From Polyporus tsugae (Eukaryota; Basidiomycota; Agaricomycetes; Polyporales; Polyporaceae), in assembly GCA_024305745.1 (NCBI GenBank), contig JAHRBS010000002.1:2418001-2482000 (forward strand): a stretch of DNA of 64,000 bases. The letters run 5' to 3'. The position numbers were made by a program, and so were the translations under genes. The notes beneath the pieces are model-generated. The model had not been told where the DNA came from. It made no database searches and worked only from the letters and a program-made list of their open reading frames with translations. Positions 1 through 10,179 of the stretch are shown piece by piece; positions within the stretch are counted from its first letter, which is position 1, and every line of letters begins with the position of its first letter.

Positions 1-2203
1 CGAGGGCAATACCTGGAGTACCTACGTTCAGGAATATCCAAAAGATGAGAGCAGACGAGACAGGGAACTCACCCAGAGCCCTACACAGCCTCTCGACCAA
101 GCACTTCTCCGCCTCGTCCAGCCCCGAGCAGCTGAGGATAATCTGTTCCGCGCCGCGGATGGGGAGTACCGCGCGCAGCGGTGTGAACGCGACGTGCTCC
201 TCCGGCAGGCACACGCGCTCTTCGAACAGACACCTTTCCAACCAGCATTCCGTTCGGTACTTCGCCCTCTCCCCTTCATCCGTCTCCGCCCGGAACAGAC
301 TGCTCCCACTAACAAGCCTTACGACGACAACGTCCGCGTCCTCGTCGTCGTGGGGACCCATCCACTGCCCGCCCGCGCTCTCGATCGCCTTACGAACACT
401 CGCACACCGTGCCTCGCCCAGCGCACGAAACCTGAGGCCAGAGAACATCACCCTCCCGTTCTCCGATAGGTCCGCCGACGCGCTGCTCGCTATGGGCTCG
501 CGCTCCTGTTCATCGGGAACTGGATTCCCCTCGCGGCCCGTGCTGGGACCTGCGATAGCCGACGTCGACGCGATGGGCACGTTCGAGGGCATGCCCCCCG
601 CCGCGCGCACGCTCCCAATCGAGCGCTGCAAGAACGACGACGTGCGCGAGCCGGTCGTCTGTGCACGCTGGAACGGCGTCGACGCGTGCTGGGGTGCCGG
701 CATGGGGGCGAACGAGCGCGCACGCGCCAACGATGACGACAGCAGCGCGCTCTTCGGGCCCTTCCTATCCTCCTCGTCACCCGCGCCCACTCCTACTCGA
801 AGCGTCCCGCGCCGTAACAATGTCTTCCCTGGCACCGGCAAGCGCGACGGGGATGGCTCACGATGACGTTGCGCCTGCTGCTCCGCGGCGCGCTGGGACT
901 GCGACTTGGACGGGCTGCGAACAAGCCGGCCCTCCTGGACCTCGAACCCGCGCGGCTTGAGGATGGACTGCCAGAGGTGGAGGGTGACTTCGGGGACGCG
1001 CTTGACGGACGCGATCTCCTCTTCGTCGCCGTCGTTCGCGTGCTTGGCGCGGCCCGCAGCGGACGTCTCTGCGTTCTGGATCTCGGAGGATAGCCCGGAT
1101 GGGTCGTGTCCTGGGACGGAGGACGATGGGGGTGGAGGCGTTGTATCTACCGTTCACGAACTTCAATAAGCACTCCCGACGAAAAAAAAAAAGGAATGTC
1201 TCGCACCTTCAGGTAGGACCCTCGGCGGTGGCCGCGGATTTGATACTAAATACGCCTCCTCGTCGAACCGGCCCCCAAATTTCAGGGAGTCCCAGAACCA
1301 GTCCTCCCACACGATCTGAATGTTGGCCTCGCCAAGCTTGTTGAACTTGTTTGCATAGTGCACCTTGTCGGTCTCGCCCTCACTCGTGTTTGCGCATATC
1401 AAATGGGTAACTCGGACGGGCCGTATGATCTGCTTCACATACGTGCCGCCTGCATCGGTGAGTTCGCGGTTGACCTCCAACCGGCGCTCGACGTCGTCCA
1501 TCCCCGACACGCAGAGAACCACTCCGAGGAAGGGCGGGAGACGGTGGGCCTTGATGCTCTGCGCGACGTCGACATCGTCTCCTCGTAGCCAGATCTTGTG
1601 GCTTTCGACTATCCAGGAGGGGTGCATGATTGCTATTCGGCTGTTGAGAGCGAACTGCGGAGGGGAGTGTCAGTGAGCGATGACATACATCCTGAGGGAT
1701 AGCCTGCAGCACGTACTCGGTATTTCGGGCTGCCGGGTTCTTCTGCGATGAGATGTGTTACCCTGTCTGTAAAGTCGCTCACGGACTGGGCGCCGAGTTC
1801 GATGGCCAGTTTGAATAATGTTGTCTGAGGGCGCAAGTTAGCTCGGCGCAAACCTGCGTACCTCCCGCGGCGACCAAGGGCTGTACAGGAATCCCCTCTA
1901 CGTTCGTTCAATGGGACATATGATACGTGTCTCTCCACCCCTGACCAGACTCGCTCCGGGCGCTTGCCATAACCACGGGGAACGGTAGATGTGTCCCAAC
2001 CAACGACTTACCTTGTCATCAATACCCGTGGCACACAGCACAAATCCCTTGAAAGGCCGGGGGCATATGTCCACACGAGAAGCATCCTCATCCGAATCGA
2101 GTCCGGAGCTACGTTGGTATGTGGAGTCTGGTGTACGGAGATCCCTGCGGGTATTCGGTGCAGCAGGTCGTAGTTTAACGCCAGGGACCTGGAACAGGGG
2201 CAT
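1..2203 (-). CDS. DPB11: Dpb11/TopBP1/Rad4-like multi-BRCT protein (3' end beyond window)
   Basis: Expected role, from the family: a nuclear scaffold that binds phosphorylated replication and checkpoint proteins through BRCT domains. Start taken at the ATG at 2203. Exons 2012-2203, 1717-1824, 1207-1654, 73-1146 and 21 to beyond the edge keep frame across GT-AG introns. BRCT1 runs through GFVLCATGIDDK, TTLFKLAIELGAQ, VTHLIAEE and IMHPSWIVESHKIW. BRCT2 follows at once (GVVLCVSGMDD, VTHLICANTSEG, IVWEDWFWDSL). A Ser/Pro/Arg-rich linker of about 240 residues leads to BRCT3 (VMFSGLRFRAL, TECWLERCLFEE), and a fourth BRCT-like start (IILSCSGLDEAEKC) is cut by the window edge. BRCT pair, linker, then further BRCTs is the Dpb11/Rad4 order. 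It shares a 391-bp divergent spacer with the mitochondrial uL30 gene. Another multi-BRCT protein is possible but less likely. Confidence 0.78.
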
Positions 2204-2594
2204 GCTGAGAATCGTTGTGTGCTAGTGAATCACAGAAACGGGGCGTACCTTCTTAGACCTATTTACTCTCCGAAAGGACATCTAGCCAGCTGCGGAAGTC
2301 GTGATGATTGGGGAGTACGGTAGCCAGGAGGAGGCTATTGTGCAGAGAATGGATTGTGTTAGAGGCAGTAGTGTGTTGCCTAGATCGTTGAGGAGTCTTG
2401 CAAGAGGACGGACGAGGATTCGGAGGAAGGGCGTCGATGTGGTTTCAGCTGGAGCTTCAGCAGCACGCGACTTTCAGACGCGACGCATGATATTTAGGGC
2501 CGGCTCTTCCGCGTGTCCATCTGAGTCACGTGCACATAAACAATCGACGGCGCTGTCCAGCACAGCGACGAGCATCCCTTCGTCATCGTCCGCC

Positions 2595-2978
2595 ATGTTT
2601 TCCGCCCCGCTCCGCGCTGGAGCTGCCTCCTCTGCACGGCTTCAGTGCCGCTCCCTTTCCACGACGGTCTCACCACCATCATCAGCACCGTCGAACCAGC
2701 CCCTCACTTACTTCCGCATCACCCTTCGCCGCTCCGCCATTTCCCTCCCTCTCAACATCAAAGGCACCCTTGCTGCGCTTGGTATTCATAGGCGGCTGCA
2801 AACAGTCTACCACCGACACACACCAGACATTGCGGGCAAGATTTTGACCGTCAAGGAGCTTGTCACTGTCGAGAACGTGCCCGAGTCGGCCGTGCGGACG
2901 AAGTTGGAGCAGAGGCAGGACAGGAAGTCCTCACGGGGATACCAGGTCACTGGTTCAAAGCTTGACGCAGAACTCTAG
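2595..2978 (+). CDS. MRPL33: Mitochondrial large-subunit ribosomal protein uL30m (Mrpl33-like)
   Basis: Single-exon protein of 127 residues. The first about 35 residues are rich in Arg, Ser and Ala and lack acidic residues (MFSAPLRAGAASSARLQCRS), as expected for a mitochondrial targeting peptide. The body is a uL30 fold: YFRITLRRSAISLPLNIKGT, then LAALGIHRRLQTVYHRHTP, a glycine (IAGKI) and the KELVTVENV strand. Bacterial and mitochondrial uL30 share the core pattern (I/V)TL.RS.I......TL..LGL.....V. The protein acts in the mitochondrial 60S-like subunit. The 2595 ATG was chosen because upstream in-frame codons (back to 2301) give no targeting-type sequence and the uL30 similarity begins after 2595. 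No intron is needed. Confidence 0.85.
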   Translation: MFSAPLRAGAASSARLQCRSLSTTVSPPSSAPSNQPLTYFRITLRRSAISLPLNIKGTLAALGIHRRLQTVYHRHTPDIAGKILTVKELVTVENVPESAVRTKLEQRQDRKSSRGYQVTGSKLDAEL

Positions 2979-3633
2979 AGACAGGTCGTTCGGTGAGTAG
3001 CGCAACTCCCTCCTATGAAGGTGTATTGAACGTCTTGCCCAGGTGTTCCTTTCTATATGCGCACTGTATATCATCTCCACACCTAATCATCCCCCTTAAA
3101 GCTCTTATGCCCGTTTCTTATGACGCCTGCGTGTCGAATATCCCTCACTGCTTGCGTCTACCGACAGTGCCGCTCGGTGGTACTCTTACCTTTCTCCGAT
3201 GTCTGCCTTCTAAGTTTATCCGACCCTCTGCGGCCAATGTTCTCCGGAGCCTATTGCAACCGCGAAGACCCCTTCCTCCGACGAAATTACGTCCAGTACG
3301 TACCCGACTATGGTGGCGCATTCAAGTCCCCAATGTTGTTCCGGAGGTGAGCGTCACGCTCTACAAGTGTTCATCCTCGTCCTGTTATACCTCGGAACAT
3401 ATTTCCGCAGCGGTCGCTATATGGTTGCCAACCCCATCAGCAGTGTATCTTTCGGCAGTCGTTACACAGACTCCGCGCCGTTTGCGGAAACCGTCTCTTC
3501 TGCTCAGCCCAACACTGTCCTCCGCTAGGTTGAACCTCGGGCTTTCGACGGAGTGTTCAGTGTCCTCGCGCCAAGCGGCGGTTTTCCTCCAGCTGTTTGC
3601 CATCATGTCCCGGTACGACGCGTCCGCGCGGTG
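2979..3633 (+). other. Intergenic: uL30m 3' side and cellulase promoter
   Basis: No convincing gene in 655 bp. The open frames here lack conserved motifs and splice logic. The right half is presumably the cellulase promoter. Confidence 0.5.
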
Positions 3634-3640
3634 TATATAA
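3634..3640 (+). promoter_or_regulatory. TATA box of the CBM1-GH5 endoglucanase gene
   Basis: TATATAA lies 58 bp upstream of the ATG at 3698, a usual distance for a fungal secreted-enzyme gene with a short 5' UTR. Confidence 0.6.
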
Positions 3641-3697
3641 CGCGAAGCAAAAGCTAGGAGACCCAACGAAACCCACAGTTTCTCTCTAGCGTCAGTG

Positions 3698-5291
3698 ATG
3701 ACCATGAAGCTGTTCTCGCTCGCCATCGCGCTTGCCAGCGCTGCGCCAGCCCTCTCTGTCGCTGTCTGGGGCCAGTGTGGAGTGAGTCTACGCGTTGTCT
3801 TCCTTTTGTTGGCAGCGACTGACACGTTAATAGGGCTCCGGCTACTCCGGCTCAACAGTCTGCGACGCTGGCTCGGCCTGCGTCGCAGTGAATGAATGTC
3901 TGTCCTACCCCCACCCCCTTCCCCTCCTTCTCACTGACAGTTGATCCCTTGTCCCCCACGCAGATTACTTCCAATGCCAACCAGGCGCCGCAAGCACCAC
4001 CCCCACTGCGACCACAACCGCGACCTCCCCGACCTCCTCCAACTCGCTCTGCTCGGGCACGCGCACCAAGTTCTCATACTTCGGCGTGAACGAGTCCGGG
4101 GCCGAGTTCGGGAATACCGTTATCCCGGGGCAGCTCGGCAAGGACTACACCTTCCCGTCGCCGTCGTCGGTCGACTACTTCATGAACGCGGGCTTCAACA
4201 CGTTCCGGATCCCGTTCCTCATGGAGCGCGTGAGCCCGCCCAGCACCGGCGGACTTGGCGGCCCGTTCAACCAGACGTACTTGAGTGGGCTGAAGACGAT
4301 TGTCAGCTACATCACGGGCAAGGGCGGGTTTGCGCTTGTTGACCGTGAGTCGGGCCTGCTCTCTGCATCCCTGGGACAGCAAGGAGCTCATGTATGCGTA
4401 TCATCGCAGCTCACAACTTCATGATCTACAACGGCGCGACGATCTCGAGCACGAGCACGTACGTATATGCGCCACCGTTCTTCCGAGCGTTCCGCACTTC
4501 CGCGTACTGACCACCGGCTTACGCACTTGCAGCTTCCAGTCCTGGTGGCAGAAGCTCGCGGCCGAGTTCGTGTCCGACTCGCACGTCGTCTTCGACCTCC
4601 AGAACGAGCCGCACGACATCCCCGCCGCGACCGTCTTCGACCTCATGCAGGCCGGCGTAAACGGCGTCCGCGCGGCCGGCGCGACGTCCCAGCTCATCCT
4701 CGTCGAGGGCACCTCCTACACCGGCGCGTGGACGTGGGTCTCCGCGGGCAACTCCGCCGTCTTCGGCGCCATCAAGGACCCCAACAACAACGTCGCCATC
4801 GGTGCGTGTCCCCCCCCTCCCTGCCTTCCCTTCCCTGTTGCGTTATGTGAGATGGGCTGACGCGCGCGCGCAGAGATGCACCAGTACCTCGACTCGGACG
4901 GCTCGGGCACGTCCGAGACGTGCGTGTCGTCCACGATCGGCGCGGAGCGCCTCCAAGTAGCGACGCAGTGGCTCCAGGAAAACAACCTCAAGGGCTTCCT
5001 CGGCGAGATCGGCGCCGGCTCCAACGCCGCGTGCATCGCCGCCGTCCAGGGCGCGCTCTGCGAGATGCAGCAGTCGGGCGTGTGGCTCGGCGCGCTCTGG
5101 TGGGCCGCCGGGCCGTGGTGGGGCGACGTGAGTACCCATATTCCCGGTGTCGTTGTCGTTTTGTCCTAGGAGAGCTTGAAGGGAGATGCTGACGAGCGGG
5201 GTTGGCTTTGCAGTACTACCAGAGCATCGAGCCCCCGAACGGGACGGCCATCGCGCAGATCCTCCCGCAGGCGCTCGAGCCATTCCTGTGA
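3698..5291 (+). CDS. Secreted GH5 endo-beta-1,4-glucanase with N-terminal CBM1 cellulose-binding module
   Basis: Predicted to cut internal beta-1,4 bonds of cellulose outside the cell. Seven exons: 3698-3781, 3834-3897, 3964-4344, 4410-4458, 4533-4801, 4874-5127, 5214-5291; all junctions keep frame. A signal peptide ([18 protein letters not shown]) is followed by CBM1 with its cysteine and aromatic pattern ([31 protein letters not shown]). A Thr/Ser linker leads to the GH5 barrel: [44 protein letters not shown] (NEP glutamate as acid/base), [13 protein letters not shown] and FLGEIGAG (glutamate as nucleophile), ending near [15 protein letters not shown]. Length and motifs fit fungal GH5 subfamily 5 (Cel5A type). 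The second ATG at 3704 could also start it without changing the mature protein. Confidence 0.93.
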
Positions 5292-5658
5292 AGGAGAAGG
5301 ACTCGAGGGCGGGGAGCTTGAGAGCTCCAGGGAAACCGGGTGGGGTGGATCTCACAAAACGTCGATACTATCACTGTGCAAGTTGTGCGGCGTCGGGGTC
5401 GTTGGTCGTGCAGTGGTTTGCTCCTGTGTCCTCTATTACAGCTATCGTTGAAATTATGATACCTCCTTCCCCATTTCCCCCTCCCCCTTCTTTCGTATTG
5501 CCGCACAAGGGATCGCGCGCATCCAAGAAATTTCGATTAAGTACTAGAGGTGCTCAAGCCCTCAATCATTGGGGCCACTGACCACTGGCCGCGTTCCGGA
5601 GCAATTGATGGAACGTGAGGCCTTGAGGGACTAGTCGACGATAGACCGAGCAGAGAGT
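5292..5658 (+). other. Intergenic 3' flank of the cellulase gene
   Basis: About 370 bp of T/C-rich sequence, presumably the 3' UTR and terminator region. No gene seen. Confidence 0.45.
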
Positions 5659-5667
5659 GCCAGAGAC

Positions 5668-6462
5668 TAGACTCGCAAGCCAGTCGGTATGGCAGGTCCC
5701 ATCAGCGGAGTGTGAAAGGGGGAGGACCTGCCATACCGACTGGGCAGACTCGTCGCCCTTTTGGCGGGGACCCCCGTGAGAAAATGGACTTGGTGAAATC
5801 GCGCTGTTCTCCCTTGGAGCGGCCGCGATGCAAGATATTGCATTTTCTTACATGATCTCGTCTTCTCTTCCGAGGCACCTCTGCATATGTACACCACGCA
5901 TGTGGTAATATGCATCACTTCTGGTCCTCCTGCTGTGCGGTATCAGCATTCCAGTCTTCCCAATTCCTCGAGGGTCGCGAGTACTACTCCAAGTGCTGCC
6001 AGTTGCAGGTGTCCGATCCAACTTGGCATACACCACTGGACAAGGCGTCTACCCGGATGCCGTACAGACCTCACTAATTTCTAGCACGCTACCTAAAATT
6101 GACCTTGAGGTTCTCGCTGACGACGTTATGGAAGGTGCCGAGCTTGAGGTTGACCATGAATGGGGCGTCATTTGAGGGTTTCAAGCCATCGAAGTGGGGG
6201 TACTAATGTTGCCTAAGCCATGGATTTTATATCAGCCAAGGCAGAAGATGATGAATAAACTATGTTCATTGGCGGAATGAGTAGCGCGACTACTAATACC
6301 ATGGCCCAGTGCACTCTCCCAAGGGGAGAAAGCACGATTTCACCAAGTCCGTTTTCCCACGGGGTGCCCCGCCAAAAGGGCGACGAGTTTGCCCAGCCTG
6401 TTCGGTAACCCTCACAACGGAGTTTGAAAGTCCCGTCACCGAACAGGATGGGAACGAGCCTA
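5668..6462. mobile_element. Hairpin-ended TIR element, copy 1 (non-autonomous DNA transposon)
   Basis: 795 bp flanked by a perfect 9-bp duplication GCCAGAGAC (5659-5667 and 6463-6471). The left end reads TAGACTCG and the right end, read inward, TAGGCTCG. Each end then has a hairpin: left stem 5681-5699 with 5724-5742 (19 of 19 pairs), right stem 6397-6406 with 6438-6447 (10 pairs). The hairpin sequences differ between ends. Inside them a long inverted repeat pairs 5741 to about 5820 with about 6315-6396, for example CGTCGCCCTTTTGGCGGGG on the left. No transposase or other coding region was found in the middle. A 9-bp duplication with long inverted repeats resembles Mutator-like elements; the assignment is inference. 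Confidence 0.85.
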
Positions 6463-6471
6463 GCCAGAGAC

Positions 6472-7042
6472 ATCAAGACTGCCATCTACAGTGCCGAGAT
6501 TCAATCAGAATCAAGGAAGCGGCGGGGTGCACGCGGGCAGTGTGTTTATATGTACGAACCAGGCACGAACCCTGCACGAACCCCCACATGCGAGCGTGGT
6601 CGTCTTGGCGATTTGCCTCGATTGCGCGTGATCGAGCAAACCAAAGTCGGAGTTAAGGCTACATACGGCGCGCAGTACGTACGGCGCGCCGTGCAAGTCC
6701 AAAGATCTGGAATAGTCTGGAATGGGTAAGGAGCGACGGATACTAAGACAACATCTAGAATAAAGTGCTCAAGAGGCGGGGAACCCAAGGACCGTCCGTG
6801 GTGGGTAGAATACATGTTTTTCGATCGCACGAGCCTCAGGCAAGGGTGGCCGGTGAGCCGATCGGAGAAGCAGGGGACGGGACAGAGATCGCCAGCGACC
6901 ATGCCCACTGCTACTGTAAGGTCTCCAAGATGTCAGAAGCCATGCGTCCCCTGCGGCGCGGCGAGCAGGTCCTGCGACTTGAACGGCGTGGCCGTATTTG
7001 GGGACGCGACCTCGAACATCGTGGTCGCCGGTGATATTGGCA
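6472..7042 (-). other. Intergenic, downstream of the first DUF6534-like gene
   Basis: About 570 bp. Contains two copies of TACGGCGCGC within about 25 bp near 6663-6690. No gene seen; an unrecognised extra 3' exon of the neighbouring minus-strand gene cannot be excluded. Confidence 0.35.
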
Positions 7043-9167
7043 TCATCTGGCAACACGGCTCCGCGTGAGCTCCGTGCCCACTTGCAAAAAGTGGCTCCTC
7101 GACGGAGTGGAAATCCGGTCACGCACCTGCCAGTTGTCCGCTGCGATACTCCGCTGGCTGCGACTCCGCTGCAGACCGCCGGATACGTTAGCGCGCGTTG
7201 AGAGCGACTCGCGGGAGTTCAGACTGCGCGTGTGGACGTCAACACAGGTCAACACCTAGGGAACAACCGTAACTAGCTCGGGGACTTACACGGCGACGAC
7301 TGCGCTTGCGTACGCTGCGGCCAACGTTAGGATCGTCACGACTGGGGTTTCGGACCGAAGGACCTACTTTTTGTGGCGACGAGGTTGAGGGCGATGTAGA
7401 TGAAGTTCTTTGGCCAAAGGATGCTCTGCGGGATGCTTGTCAGTTGAGTTCGGGACTTTGGAGATGGGCAACGTACACTTAGCATGGTCATCACTGTGAG
7501 CGCGCTACACACGGGAGACCGCGTTGGTCAGTGCACATCGATGATCCCTCTCACGTGGAAAAATACCTGGTCAACAAACCTTTGATACTGTCAGTCAGGT
7601 CCCAGTCGATCGAGATGAATCGCAACGATACGTACAAGTATTGACGGTCCAGACTATGAGGATGTTCAGAATGTTGTCGGTGCTAGGATGTGGGTAAGCA
7701 CAGGCTGACGTCTTGTTAAAGCTAAGCGTCCAACCCCGTAAAGCCCGTACGATTGCTCCATAGTGTGACGACTGCGGTGGAAGTGAGGATGATGTCGACG
7801 GTCATCGCGATCCCCAAAGCCACGGTTTCTGTCCACTACACCCGAGCACCTGTTAGACCTCGCACGGCGTTTGTTATCATCAAATGGACTCACCCCGTAG
7901 TGCAGCCACTTTTGAAAAGTGACCGCAATATACCTGGGCGGTGCATGATGATAAGCCGAGAATATCCCCTGGAGGATGGTGAACCACTAACGTCTCTACG
8001 CCGGCCACTGTCCGCCATTTTTGAGTTGGGTGAGGGAAGTCTGAGACGGGAAGATGACAGAATACAACGCACGGACGGTGAAGCCTGCGACGGGAAGAGT
8101 CAATTCCAGAATCACCAAATTCAGGCAGAAGCCGAACGCACCCAGCTCGGCAAGCATCAAGAGCACCTGATCCTACATGTGAGCCGGCATTTGCCCCAAA
8201 GTGTGGCATATAACTTACAATGAGCACAACTAGGTACCGGAGCCTCTTGTTGGCTGCACAGCGTATGAGATGGGGAATAGCTTGCCCGGAATAGGCGAAC
8301 GACGTACTCTTGTAAACCCGACGAGCGTAAAAGCTGAGTAATTGGCAAAGTCAGCCATGCAGCTCATTGCGCTGCGCGTGGTGGTGAATCATACCTCTGC
8401 GCCAGCGTGATGATGACTGCCTGAACGTTGAAAAGTCAGACCCACATGTCCTGTACGATCCGACTCAGATTGATAGCTACCGAGGTGATGGGAAGAAGCT
8501 GTTTGCGCGGACAGTCAATGCCCGCCACGATGTACAGAAAGAAAGCAAGGGAACGCACGTTAAGTGACCTGGACCGGGCCCGTTAACATTCTTCAGCCTA
8601 GGATGCCCCGGCGGGAAAGAGTCATACTAACCAGATGCCAGATAGCAGCGCTGATGGATGGAAGTAATTCTGGACAAGGTAGTAATAGCTTCGCAAAGGC
8701 ATGGCGATCAGCGGCCTACGGCATCGGATAGAAAAAAATTCGACGTACCACATATGCGCGCACTGCACGGAATGCACTGTATCCGCCAGGCTGCCTCTTC
8801 GCTGAGTGACACGATCTCCGCTCCAAGGATAGAGACTCACGTTAACCCAAAAACCTGGGGCATCGTGAGCTCTGTACCCACAACACAGAGCGGGAAAAAA
8901 AGTTTGGACGTACCACAGCTTTGATGGGCCAGGTGTCCGAGTACGAATATTGATTATGGTAATGCCACGCCTGGTGCAGGTTCAGGCCGAATATCCTGAA
9001 CCAGGTATCAGGCCGATCGGAGCGTAAGACTCGGGTTGGAGGAAGACTCACCCATAGGATACCAAAGTGCCCACCAGGATCGCACCCAGTGTGTTGTCTA
9101 AAGACGGAGGGAGGAGTTCGGCCGGGGGAAGGGCAGGTACTGTGGCGTTGAGGACGGAGGGAGCCAT
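7043..9167 (-). CDS. DUF6534-like multi-pass membrane protein, copy 1
   Basis: Member of the fungal family I know as DUF6534: small integral membrane proteins with about seven hydrophobic helices and no established function. Exon 1 starts at 9167 and carries SLDNTLGAILVGT. Following exons are seen at about 8918-8995 (LNLHQAWHY), 8755-8800 (DTVHSVQCAHM), 8631-8690 (YYYLVQNYFHPSALLSGIW), 8306-8330 (FYARRVYK), 8060-8180 (VLLMLAELGAFGFCLNL), 7758-7840 (TVDIILTSTAVVTLWSNRTG), 7636-7690 (TDNILNILIVWTVNT), 7365-7425 (WPKNFIYIALNLVATK) and 7292-7316 (YASAVVAV). The last exon begins LNSRESLS and stops at 7043. All carry plausible GT-AG borders. The cytosolic tail is Arg/Ser-rich. Exon 1 ends VSYG where paralogues have VSLM, but phase is kept. 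Confidence 0.75.
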
Positions 9168-9277
9168 GGTTCGAGCAGCGACGAGCAAGCACCCAGAACT
9201 TCTGAGTCCTAACAGACAGCAAATTCCCTCAACGCCAGCCTTGAGCGTAAGGACTCGCGTCCCAGTCGTCGTTGGCG

Positions 9278-9284
9278 TTTATAT
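9278..9284 (-). promoter_or_regulatory. TATA box of DUF6534-like copy 1
   Basis: ATATAAA on the minus strand, about 110 bp upstream of the ATG at 9167. Confidence 0.45.
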
Positions 9285-10179
9285 GCGGCACACTGTCGTT
9301 TGGCAGCGTTTGGCGCGCCTCCAGAAACGGCTAGTGCAACTTGAGTGCAGCTGCCCGATTTGATAAGTAGATGGTCCGCGTGAAAACTGGGTGAAACCGC
9401 ATAACATAAGTATCCCTCGGAGTTGATGGCGACGCGTGGTGCACTGACAGCTCAGTCGGTGGTGACGTTGATGGTGCATGTGCGCGCACGGAGTCGCGCA
9501 AGGAGCGACTGCAAAGTAATTGTGGTAGTAGTACTTGAAGAGGGCACAGTCTTGGGATGCAGAAGTCTCCTTCCGTCTCCTGTGTTGGAGAGTTGGTCCA
9601 GGTTCCCAGTTGACAAACCTCTCTCGGAGCGGCGGGAGAGCATGCTTGGAGTTGAGGACAAGCCCGGGAGGACAAGCACCGGTGGTGACAGTAGTACAAG
9701 TCCTAGTGTCACCAGAAAGATTTAACTTACCAGGGGTTTCCCCGAGCAGGCGCTTCTTTATGTTGGGCCGACCCAAGTTCGAGTCCTGCGCATGCCGCTC
9801 CCGTCATTCTCATTCAACGGGAAACTTCAGCTGATTTCCAACTGCACCGACGCTCAATATTAATGAGAATAGTACCCAATAATATAATATGGCGTTCGGC
9901 CCCGCTCAGGTCTCTGGGCCCTGGCTGGTAACTTCATGCGCTGCTGTGCAGTGTTCTCTTAGACAACTAGCATCACCTGGCCCTCACGACGACTCAGACT
10001 GGTGCACGTGCCCACAGTCTCCACCAGCTGCTTTGATCTCCAAGACAGAATACTTGCAGAATACTTAGTTGGACTCCATCATGTCCGCAGAGCCGGGTAC
10101 CTTGTGGTACATGAGTAACTCGGATGTTCTAACTTCTTGGACGGCGTTAGCAAAAAGCGCAGCCTTACCTCTGGTAGCG
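9285..10179 (-). other. Intergenic between DUF6534-like copies 1 and 2
   Basis: About 0.9 kb. Long open frames here (for example 9279-9776) have no family motif and no splice logic. Nothing recognised. Confidence 0.4.

Noticed and set aside
45..866. Long plus-strand open frame of 273 codons
   Set aside because: Antisense shadow of the BRCT gene; the minus strand gives clear BRCT motifs with consistent introns.
3385..3855. Minus-strand frame of 156 codons over the cellulase promoter and first exon
   Set aside because: Overlaps a confident signal-peptide exon on the other strand and shows no domain.
9745..9800. tRNA-like TTCGAGTCC box
   Set aside because: The T-stem arms do not pair and no A box or acceptor stem could be found upstream.
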